NCBI GenBank assembly: GCA_905116865.2
Contig: CAJHNH020003135.1
Span: 278,501 to 342,500, forward strand
Origin: Candidula unifasciata
Lineage: Eukaryota; Mollusca; Gastropoda; Stylommatophora; Geomitridae
Length of the DNA: 64,000 nucleotides
Direction: 5' to 3'
The position numbers and the translations under genes were made by a program. Below, piece after piece: positions 46,980-56,300 of the stretch; within the stretch, counting starts at the first letter, position 1; the number at the start of each line of letters is the position of its first letter. Below the pieces are notes generated by a model. That model was not told where the DNA came from, made no database searches, and saw only the letters and a program-made list of their open reading frames with translations.

Positions 46980-47560
46980 GAAATGCAGACAAATAAAGGC
47001 AGAAAATGATTGGTTAGTGAAATCTGCCTCCCCCCCCCTCCCCCCACCCGACAGTTCGATGAGCTATAAGGTGGAAGAGAAGAAGAAGAATAAGTGTAAT
47101 CTGTACCCCGCGTAGCTCGCTCTCTCTCCGCAGAGAGACTGCTTACCAACCGAGATCATCACACAAAGCACTACATCTGAAAACCCAACAACTATCCCAT
47201 TGATTTCCCAAACACCTACCATTGCGAAGTCAATAACCTTCAGAATGGGAGAGAACAGACTGAACCATTTGCAGTGGGCCGGACTTGCATGTAACGGTCG
47301 AAGCCATCACTTACACACTTCATAGCCAAAGAAAAGAGCTTTATTTTACTATTTATTTGTACTCTTTGCTATTTATTACAAATATGTCACTCAGTTACGT
47401 CTCGAACATAGCAAAAAGAACGCTCTAGGAACTCTTACGCCACTCATACAAAAACTGTAACGTGTGAACGCTACCAGTACTAGTACTAAGATACTAGCTG
47501 CACCACAGCGAAGCGACAAGAAAGAAAATATCACGCGATACACCCTCTCTAGTGTAATCG
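46980..47560. other. Stretch without identifiable genes
   Basis: No exon or known repeat seen apart from a short C-rich run near 47030. Confidence 0.35.
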
Positions 47561-47564
47561 TTAC

Positions 47565-47796
47565 CTGCTAACGCTTTTTATCTTGAAACCATGAGTTGCA
47601 TGAGTTGTTAACCCTTAGGCTCGTTACTATGGATATCGAACTCTTCGGCCATGATAGATACCGTAAATCTGGGAGGAATGCGGCTTTTCTGCCTATCCCC
47701 CGGGCGTGAAGCCGGACCACAAGGAGTATGTCACCCGGTCGCCCCGCAGTCTGGTTTAGTCAACTGCGCTAGTGAGCTGGGCTGCTGCTAACGCTT
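47565..47796 (-). mobile_element. SINE-H insertion with 12-bp target-site duplication
   Basis: CTGCTAACGCTT at 47565-47576 and 47785-47796 flanks the element. On - it begins with AGCTCACTAGCGCAGTTGAC (tRNA-like A-box) and includes gcggggcgaccgggtgacat. It matches 12217-12405. Confidence 0.82.
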
Positions 47797-48164
47797 ACAA
47801 ATGCAATGTGATCACGTCTCGCTATTGACCACTTGGTCAGGAAGAATCACATATAGCGCCCCTCCGCAAAAAGCTGAGGGCAGTCACGGAAAAGTTTCCA
47901 AGGTATGCGCCTACACATAGAGCATATGGTGCCAGTTGTTTGCGAAGCTCGTCAGAAAGGACCTCTCCTTTAGAATAATGCCCCGGCCTTTTCATCTTCC
48001 TGCCATTCTACGGGTGGGATCACTCAGGTCATGACTCAAGCGCGTCACTGGTCTGTGGATGTTATTTCTGTCCTGCCCTCAACTCTTAGCGTTCGCCTTC
48101 AAAGGCTGTATTGTTCTGTTTGCAGAACATGTTGGGTTTTGATTCGCAATAACCACCTGAATTC

Positions 48165-48235
48165 ACGGTGTCTTGGCTAGACACTCGCCTGTGGTTCAGA
48201 ATGTCCTGAGTTCGGGTCCTGAGGTATTTTATTAA
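48165..48235 (+). mobile_element. tRNA-like SINE head (SINE-E type)
   Basis: GTGTCTTGGCTAGACACTCG and, 25 bp later, GAGTTCGGGTCCTGAGG, resembling the head of the 49287 copy. Confidence 0.5.
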
Positions 48236-48689
48236 TTACCGGGGTGACAGTTTTCAAGAAAGTTTGCAAACTAAAGTCTTTCATTTTTTTAAATTATAAA
48301 ACGTTCTTCCTTCTGTACTTGTATACTGTAGGATTAACATCCCAAAGATGACAAACAAACAGGCACAAACCCCAGACACTTCGTTTAGCCAAACAGCAAT
48401 TATATTAGGTCAACACAAAACGGTTACTAAGTGAACCTTGAAGCCAGTTTTAAAGAAAAACAAAATACTGATGACTGAAGCTGTTGCTTCGTATTCTTTT
48501 AAAAGTCCTGTTTTCCGGACCCATCTACTCACTACTTGTCCTTTCATTCATACTTTCACAGATTCTTTTACGTCGGAGGCGGGTCATATTGTCTTCTCTC
48601 CAATTAGGTTATTTGGTTATATATACGATTGTCTCCCCATTTACACATAACCGATTGTAGGTCAACTCCATTAAAAAGTTAGTTGGACT

Positions 48690-49000
48690 ACCGTGGTCGA
48701 GGTTATGGGTGTCGCAGTCTGTTGTTGTCTGATATTTACGTTTTTATTTCCGAGAAAGAGACGGCCTGTGACATAGGTTTTGTCACTCTCTAGGGGGGTT
48801 GTGTGTTAGACCCAGTATCTAAATGTTTTAGAAGTGTTAAAAGCACTGGTATGGTGAAATATACAATACGCAGTATGAGCGCTAGTGTGGAATATTCGCG
48901 TGACCTTGTGTGAAAGTCGGATCGCTCGAGGCCGACCTATCAGAAGCCGGGTGGTCAGTAGGTCGTCCAATCAGAAATGTGTAGCGGTGTGTAAATGGGA
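48690..49000 (+). repeat. Dispersed family L, copy 2
   Basis: Ordered similarity to 22745-23010 (gatatttacgtttttatttc; gacataggttttgtcac; aggccgacctatcagaagcc; tagcggtgtgtaaatggg). It includes a CCAATCAG block near 48967. Confidence 0.45.
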
Positions 49001-49286
49001 AGACCAGCGTAAATTTTACCTCCAAATACATCAGCGCCGATGTCACGTGTTCTATACTACGCAACAACACAGTTTTCGTCAACCCCAGAATATATACAAC
49101 TGGCTCTAACCCAAACCACCCTACCCACTGCCTCAACCTAGGTCACAAGAGAAACTCTTTTCAAAGAAAGCAGCACAATGTGACACCCCTCCTATCAAGA
49201 TCATACTGAGAAAGTTTGTAGATGGGCCGGGAAACGTAAACAGGTCCATTTTAAATTACTATAATAATTTTTTGGGCCCTTTATAA

Positions 49287-49555
49287 AGCCTCGGACTGCC
49301 ATGGTGTAGCGGCTAGATGCTCGCCTGCGGATCGGAAGGTCGTGGGTTTGAGGTCCTGATAGAGCTGGACCCTTATTTCCCAAATGACCTTGTCTGCCAG
49401 GTCGACCCAGCCTTGAGTGAGTGCCATGTGAGTGTCCCGGGAGGTAAAGGCTGACCACATCACCCATCAAGTGGCGACTGGTCTTTAAAATATAGGTCTA
49501 GCCCTATATGCCATATACGCCTCAAGGCGTGGAAAAAGATCCTTATTAAGTCTAT
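49287..49555 (+). mobile_element. SINE-E reference copy (tRNA-derived)
   Basis: The head has CCATGGTGTAGCGGCTAGAT (A-box) and GTGGGTTTGAGGTCCTG (B-box). The body has cagccttgagtgagtgccat, cgggaggtaaaggctgacca and ctagccctatatgccatata, and ends cctcaaggcgtgg. The most complete member in the window. Confidence 0.75.
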
Positions 49556-49679
49556 CAAATTTTTTTTAGAAAAAGATGAAAAAACAAAAAGTTTGAAACT
49601 ATAAACTCAACGGAAACGCACACAGCTATCCCACGCTAGGAAGCAAGCCCGACAACTCTCTAAAACTGCTTTTAGACAT

Positions 49680-49767
49680 TATACCTCCTCTTCTTCGTCG
49701 TCTTTTTCTTCTTCTTCTTTTCTTCTTCTTCTTCTTCTTTTTTTCTTCTTCTTCTTCTTCTTCTTCT

Positions 49768-49814
<47 letters not shown>

Positions 49815-50074
49815 TTCGCGTTCACAGACTGTAAACTCCAGCGGAATGTTTTGGGTGTTCGTCCACCTCGGGACTTTGGTATTGCTCCAGCACCTGAGAG
49901 ATGCGTGCACATCTGTTTTCCCAGATATGGTTTAATTGCATGCAGATTTGTGGTTTCTTGCCTCTCAGGCAGATGTACTGCCACTTCGAAGGATTCCCCA
50001 ATTAGTCGACTCCTACGACATGCTTGTATGAAAGGCAGTGGGTACATTCAATGGGTCGGGAATTCACACGGTGA
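49680..50074 (-). mobile_element. SINE-A copy with expanded (GAA)n tail
   Basis: The body at 49815-50074 (gttcacagactgtaaactcc to gggaattcacacggtgaag) is preceded by about 130 bp of TTC repeats, which are its GAA tail on the - strand. Confidence 0.85.
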
Positions 50075-50732
50075 AGAGATGTACTGTCTCAACGACTGGA
50101 TCCAAGAGTTTTGGATAAATTTCATGAGATTTTTGCGCTACTTCAAATGGCCCACAGAACGCTGAGACGCAAGAGGCCAGTTTTTTTCAACAATTCCGAT
50201 TTAACACTCACCGAAACAAAAAGTTTTTTTTTTCCCCAAACCAGCCAATGTCTATTTCCGCAAACGCTGCTATCAAAGACAGAACACTTTCTATTTAGGT
50301 TTGTTGTATTAAAGAACTGCTCTTTTTAATTATGTTTCTCGTGCCAGAACTTTACATCCGAGCGGGTAGGAAGGTAAACAGACGGTTTATAACCAAACCG
50401 CTGTGGTCCAACTATTACTACGGCTATGAATCAATCAGACAGCATCAAAAAGCCTGCTTACAGCTCCGGATTATGGCCTCAAGTTATCCCGATAACGGTT
50501 TGATATCACCCGCCACCCACGTAGTGTGTTTCCTCTTGAGGTTCAGCCCGCTTCCAGCGAACCTGTCTTCCTTTGTTGTTGCACAAATGGCGTTTCTCCG
50601 TTGGGTGTTTTTTGTGGGGCTGCCTCTTTGGGGGCGAACAGGCGGCTCCAAGTTTATAAATACTGATCCACGGGGAAATGTATATCCACATGGTGTTGTC
50701 AGGGGGGTGGTGGGGGGGGGGGGGGGGGGAGA

Positions 50733-50818
50733 GATAGCTGAGTGGTCTGTTAACTCATTGTCTCCCAGTCGGCACAACGGCTAGCTCTGTTGACATAACT
50801 CATTCGACCCCAGTTGTT
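50733..50818 (+). mobile_element. tRNA-like segment (possible SINE head)
   Basis: GATAGCTGAGTGGTCTG is a good A-box and CATTCGACCCC, 60 bp on, a degenerate B-box, as in class II (Ser/Leu-like) tRNAs. It follows a G run at 50711-50730. A free tRNA gene is unlikely, because no folded acceptor stem was found. Confidence 0.35.
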
Positions 50819-50877
50819 ACAGTGACAAAGTTTGTTCCTTTTTAACTAATTCGGACGTTTTTTTTAACCCTGTCACC

Positions 50878-52505
50878 ACGAACACATCAAAGAGAACTCT
50901 TATCTGTCTCATACGCACATTACATAGAACTTTATCTGTCTCGGACACACATCACATAAAACGTTACCTGTTTAAGACGAATATCACATAGAACTTTACC
51001 TGTCTGTCATCTTTTATACAGAACGCAACCTGTCAGAGACACACGTCACCTAAATCTACTTCTCTCAGACACACAATCGCATGGAACTCTACATGTCACA
51101 CACATACATCACATAGGAATCTACCTGTCTCACACATACATCACACACAACTCTACATGTCTCAGACATGTATCACACAGAACTCTACCTGTTTCATACA
51201 TCACCCACAACTCAACCTGTCTCAGATCACATAGGAACTCTACATCACACTACTCTGTCTGTCACACATACATCTCTACACACATTTATCACACAGATCT
51301 GCCTGTCTCAGACATACATCACATAGTCTCAGACATGTATCACACAACATCACATAGAACTCTACCTGTCTCGGACATTTATCACACAGATTCTGCCTGT
51401 CTCAGACATACATCACATAGAACTCTACCTGTCTCAGACATGTTCCTCAGACAGTTATCATACACACGTGTCCATTCTGCCTGTCTCAGACATACATCAC
51501 ATAGAACTCTACCTGTCTCAGACATGTATCACACAGAACTCTGCCTGTCTCAGACATACATCACATAGAACTCTACCTGTCTCAGACATGTATCACATGT
51601 AACTGCCTGTCTCAGACATGTATCACACAAAACTCTACCCGTCTCAGACATGTATCACACAGAACTCTGCCTGTCTCAGACATGTATCACACATAACTCT
51701 ACCTGTCTCAGACATACATCACATAGAACTCTACCTGTCTCAGACATGTATCACACAGAACTCTGCCTGTCTCAGATATGTATCACACATAACTCCACCT
51801 GTCTCAGACATGTATCACACAGAACTCTACCTGTCTCAGACATGTATCACACATAACACTACCTGTCTCAGACATGTATCACACATAATTCTGCCTGTCT
51901 CAGACATGCATCACACAGAACTCTACCTGTCTCAGACATGTATCACACATAACACTACCTGTCTCAGACATGTATCACATAGAACACTACCTGTCTCAGA
52001 CATGTATCACATAGAACTCTACCTGTCTCAGACATGTATCACACAGAACACTACCTGTCTCAGACATGTATTACACATAACTCTGCCTGTCTCAGACATG
52101 TCTCACACAGAACTCTGCCTGTCTCAGACATGTATCACACAGAACTCTGCCTGTCTTAGACATGTATCACACACAACTCTGCCTGTCTCAGACATGTATC
52201 ACACAGAACTCTACCTGTTTCAGACATGTATCACACACAACTCTGCCTGTCTCAGACATGTATCACACAGAACTCTACCTGTCTCAGACATGTATCACAC
52301 ATAACTCTGCCTGTCTCAGACATGCATCACACAGAACTCTGCCTGTCTCAGACATGTATCACATAGAACTCTACCTGTCTGAGACATGTATCACACATAA
52401 CTCTGCCTGTCTCAGACATGTATCACACAGAACTCTGCCTGTCTCAGACATGTATCACATATAACTCCACCTGTCTCAGATATACATCACATTAGACTCC
52501 ACCTG
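50878..52505. repeat. 32-bp minisatellite, about 50 units, 1.6 kb
   Basis: The unit is TGTCTCAGACATGTATCACA followed by CAGAACTCTRCC. The left 450 bp is diverged and the centre and right are homogeneous, as expected from unequal exchange with decay at the edge. The 228-codon frame (MYHTELYLSQTCITHN) is repeat-driven. Confidence 0.95.
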
Positions 52506-52755
52506 CCGCAGCCTATAACTACTGTTTTTGCCTAGTTAGTATTAGACATTCAAGCTGTTCTCTCAGAGATAGTTATCAATGATAACTTATTACAGTGGAA
52601 ATCGTCCGGCTCCGACAGCCATGTTAAATCAAACTGAAGTACTGGCCCATGAAGAGTTAAACGAGGGATGTCTCAAGTGGCTAAGAAGAACAGCTCGCAT
52701 CTGTAAGTTCGTTTGGCTTGACTTCCCATACTGATCCCCGGCGCCTGGGTCGTCT

Positions 52756-52764
52756 TGGGTGGTC
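52756..52764 (-). promoter_or_regulatory. Perfect Gli/Ci binding 9-mer
   Basis: TGGGTGGTC, the reverse complement of the consensus GACCACCCA, 515 bp upstream of the patched ATG. With equal base frequencies a given 9-mer is expected about once per 131 kb counting both strands, so one within this 0.5 kb by chance is unlikely. Confidence 0.6.
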
Positions 52765-52781
52765 CTTCAACTTGGGGAGCC

Positions 52782-52794
52782 GTTGCTAGGCAAC
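52782..52794. promoter_or_regulatory. Palindromic X-box (RFX-type)
   Basis: GTTGCTAGGCAAC fits the RFX consensus GTNRCC-N-RGYAAC closely and is nearly symmetrical. It lies 18 bp downstream of the Gli site. Confidence 0.5.
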
Positions 52795-52839
52795 TAATGT
52801 TAGGCCCGTGTTCCTGGAGCAAATCCGACAGATAATTGA

Positions 52840-52846
52840 CCAATCA
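52840..52846 (+). promoter_or_regulatory. CCAAT box
   Basis: CCAATCA, the usual NF-Y type core, within the patched promoter-like region. Confidence 0.45.
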
Positions 52847-52889
52847 GCGCAGGGATCTGCTGAGCATCAATCACCCGAGAGTAGGGCAA

Positions 52890-52911
52890 GGGGCGGGGTC
52901 TGTATGCAAAT
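52890..52911 (+). promoter_or_regulatory. GC box and octamer
   Basis: GGGGCGGGG at 52890-52898 (Sp1-type) is followed by ATGCAAAT at 52904-52911 (POU octamer). Confidence 0.45.
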
Positions 52912-53204
52912 GAGGCGAGGTAAAAACCTGACTCGGGATTACTCGGGATCTCCCTTTCCAAACGTGCTGGAGACTCGGCTGGTGAGAGAACTTTTCCGTT
53001 GTGCGGATTTATGAATGATTTCCTATGAAATTCTGCCACACACAACATCTTTGGCTTCAGCGGCCTGTGGTCCAAGGATACTACAATGGGGATGTTGCTT
53101 TCTACCCGTGTTAGATTTAAGTGTGACCGAACCGGCTAGCGATAACTTGTTATTTCATCGTTGTTATTCTCACTCCATGCGTGTGGTCGTTTGTAGGACT
53201 AAGT

Positions 53205-53213
53205 TATATAAAT
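53205..53213 (+). promoter_or_regulatory. TATA-like element
   Basis: TATATAAAT, about 66 bp upstream of the patched ATG. If used, the 5' UTR would be only about 40 nt. The upstream GC-box region is the alternative start area. Confidence 0.3.
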
Positions 53214-53278
53214 TTAATTTATTTTAGGCACTTTTTTGTTCCCGATGATAATCGGGTGGTTGTTAAGATTCGTGAAGT

Positions 53279-53383
53279 ATGTCCAACAACTTTGGAAAGG
53301 TTGAGTTTTCACAGTCCGACCCAGATCTGCTAACAAGAACAAGTTGGGTGAATGCAGAACTAGCGTATCGACAAGTAAAACGG
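53279..53383 (+). CDS. ptch: patched coding exon 1
   Basis: 35 codons from ATG 53279 to CGG 53383, followed by a strong donor GTGAGTAC. It is too short to stand out as an ORF. The identity rests on the RTSWVNAELA motif and on phase 0 joining to exon 2. Confidence 0.85.
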
Positions 53384-56300
53384 GTGAGTACTTGAGTGAC
53401 CTCGCATGGAGAGAGAGAGAGAAAGTGAGAGAGAGAGAGAGAGAGGAGGGAGAGAGAGAGAGAGAGTTTACTGCGTTGTTGTTGTGTTCAGAGGGAAGAT
53501 GAGGCTCACAGAAGCGCATGCTTTTACCGCCTCTGTTGTCTACATCGTCTGATCGCAGGAACGACGTGGGCGGGCAGCTTTTACTACTCGTTTCTGTGCG
53601 GTGCTTTTTACCGTTTGCTACACGGTACGGGCTAGTACCTTCTCCGAGATGTAACTGTTACTCTGTGTCTTGGTGTACTTTTAGCATATATCCTTTTCTT
53701 CTTAATATATACTTTTCTTCTTTTAGCGTTTTTTGTTTGTTTGTTACATACGTGTGTCGAAAAAGGACCAACTGAAATGAAGAACGACTGAACACACAAC
53801 AAACATGACAATGCAAATTAGAACCTCGATTAAAGGAAATATACAGAAACACGCAGACAGAAATTGAATGCCTTCGAGAAAAGTTTTTCTCAAAGAAATA
53901 ACGACAAATCAGTATAAATTGAAACCCTTGTTATCTTTAACCGCCCATCAGTGCTTTACCATAGGCTGGTTTCATTGTTGTGTTTCTGTTGTTTTGTTCC
54001 TGGATAACGACTTTTGTCGAACCGTTAGCACCTTGTCATTGTTGATTTCCTTTTGTTGAATTTCTCCAGTTGCTTTTTTTTGTAAGTTCAGTCATTCATT
54101 GTTTACGCTACTGGCGTCCCCGTACCGACTTTCCTCTGTTAAGACAAACCTTTCACTCCGGATTCCGGCTCGTGGTCGAGTCTCTACTGTTAACAGCTAA
54201 CTAGATTGTTTGTTCCCAGCAATCCACTAACCTTTAATCCGCATGTGGGTTTCGGCGACCCATCATGGGGTCTGGGGGGAGAAAGATCTACAGCCCCCTA
54301 GCAAACATGTCGTAAGAGCGAACTGAGGGATTTCCTTTGGATTCGGAGTGCATCTGTCTGAGAGGCTTAGAAAAAAGCCAGATCTGTAAAACGGATGTGC
54401 ACGCAAAACTCAGGTTGTGGAACAAGACTAAAGTCCAGGAATGAACGAACAACCAGATTTTTCCGTCAGAGTTTACAGCTAATGAAGAAGTAGACTGAAA
54501 AATGCGGTTGGCATGTTCTGATGTGGTTTCCATCTGGCCTTTCGGCCCAGCACATCTGGTTCTACTAAACCTCAATGTAGTCGCCTTTACGACATGCTTG
54601 TTATAGGGAGTAGTTCCCCCCCCCCCCACCCCGGAACCCACGTGAGGATTGGGGTCGATCTAACGTCATAAATATGTTCACACTTGGCTGGGAGTGTGCT
54701 AGGGTGACAGGCGGGGAACAAGGAGACTGACCACGTCTCCTCCTGCCGTGGAGTGTAGGTTTATGTCGAGCGATTCGACTTTATTGCACCGAGTTTAATC
54801 CCATATTGCTCGCCTTTTTTCCACGGAACGGCTAGCCGCCTGTAGATAAAATCACAGACAGCACGAATGCCTTACTCCCAGCCACGATCGCCGTAAAAAT
54901 TGAACCTGTGAACCGAACGACGCATGCGTGAATTGAACCCGGGACCTACAAAGCCCGAGGCAAACAGCTTGGCCACTTCGCCACAGAGACATGGATCATG
55001 CGAAGGCCCCAATACGGCCTAATTCCCAGGGCAGTGCCGTCTCAACACACGGGCCCTCTGGGCACTTTCCCGGGTGCCCTACGCACATTGGGGCCCAGTG
55101 CTTATCTGTGCGTATGTCTTCTCCTTCCCCTTCTTCTTCGCGTTCACCGGCTTTAAACTCCTGCAGAAAGTTATGGGTGTTCGTCCACTTCTGAACTGTA
55201 GTCCTGATCCAGAAATTGAGTGTTGCGTGTACACCCGTTTCACAGGTCTGACGCATCTGCGTGCAGACTGTTGGTTCCTTGCCTCTCAGGCAGATGTACT
55301 CCGACATCGAAGGAAGCTCCCAGTTAGTCGACTCTTACGACATGCTATTGGGCAGGCAGTGGGTCTATTCTTGTTTTCAGCACAATAGGGCCCCGGAACC
55401 CACACGGGGATGTGTATATCTAATGACCATTTGTGTTTCTTTCCTTACTGGTTGGGGGGTGGGGGGGGGGAGGCGAGGGGCAGGTCGAATTGCGGCATGG
55501 TCAACTATAGCTTTCAATTTTTATTTCTCCTGTCTGGGTTCCGGGGCCGCATCGTCGTGAAAGAAGAAAAAAAATTAAACCTAGTGCTCCCATCAAGCAT
55601 GTCGTAAGAGTCGACAAATTAGGCGAGTTTCAATCAAACCTGGAGTGCACTTGCCTGAGAGGCGAGGAACAAACAGTCTGCACAGAAATAAGCCAGATAC
55701 GTTAAGCAGATATGCACGCAAAACTCAGGTTCTGGCACAAGACTGAAGTCCAGAAGTGGATGAACAACCAGAACTTTCTGCCGAAGTTTACAGCTGGTGA
55801 ACGCGAAGATGAAGAAGTAAACGAGTTGTGTTTTATCCTGACGGTAGACTTTTTCAACATGAGTACCAGGTAAAGTCCTGAGAAGTAAAGGCAGCCGGCG
55901 TAATGCTGACCACATTACCCAACTAGTGCCTCCTCCTCTTCTTTTTCCTCTTATTTGTTCACCGGTTATTGGAAAATCCTGGTTCGTCCATTAGGACTTT
56001 GGATTTGTGCCAGGACATGATTTTTTTCGTGTACATCCGTTTTACTGGCTTATTTGTGTGTAGTTGGTTATTCCTTGTCGCTCACGCAGACGCACTCCGA
56101 CCTCGAAGGAACTCCCCAGTTAGTCGACTCATACGGCATGCTTCTTGGGGAGGCAGTCGGACTGTTCTTGTTTTCCCAACAATGGTGCACTGGAGCACGG
56201 GGTTACCAACGAGTGCTGATTGGTCTAAATATAGGTCTAGCCCTATATGCCAAATAAGCCTGAAGTGGTGGAAAGCGTTGTTTACTTGCTAACTTAGTGT

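Larger units (their letters stand above)
52740..53278 (+). promoter_or_regulatory. Promoter-like region of the patched homologue
   Basis: About 540 bp of mostly repeat-free sequence lies between the 32-bp array and the patched start codon. It carries, in order, a perfect Gli/Ci site, a palindromic X-box, CCAAT, a GC box, an octamer and a TATA-like motif just upstream of the ATG. In flies and vertebrates patched genes are direct Hedgehog targets with Gli/Ci sites near the promoter. The motif cluster next to a patched first exon is the basis for the call; activity is inferred. Confidence 0.6.

Noticed and set aside
48945..48955. Second Gli-like site CGGGTGGTC
   Set aside because: One mismatch to consensus, inside dispersed family L and over 4 kb from the patched exon, so there is no reason to call it functional.
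50332..50784. 150-codon + strand frame
   Set aside because: No recognisable domain. It runs into a poly-G tract and a tRNA-like segment, and composition and splice context give no support.
51618..52464. 228-codon frame MYHTELYLSQTCITHN
   Set aside because: Repeat-driven frame over the 32-bp array.
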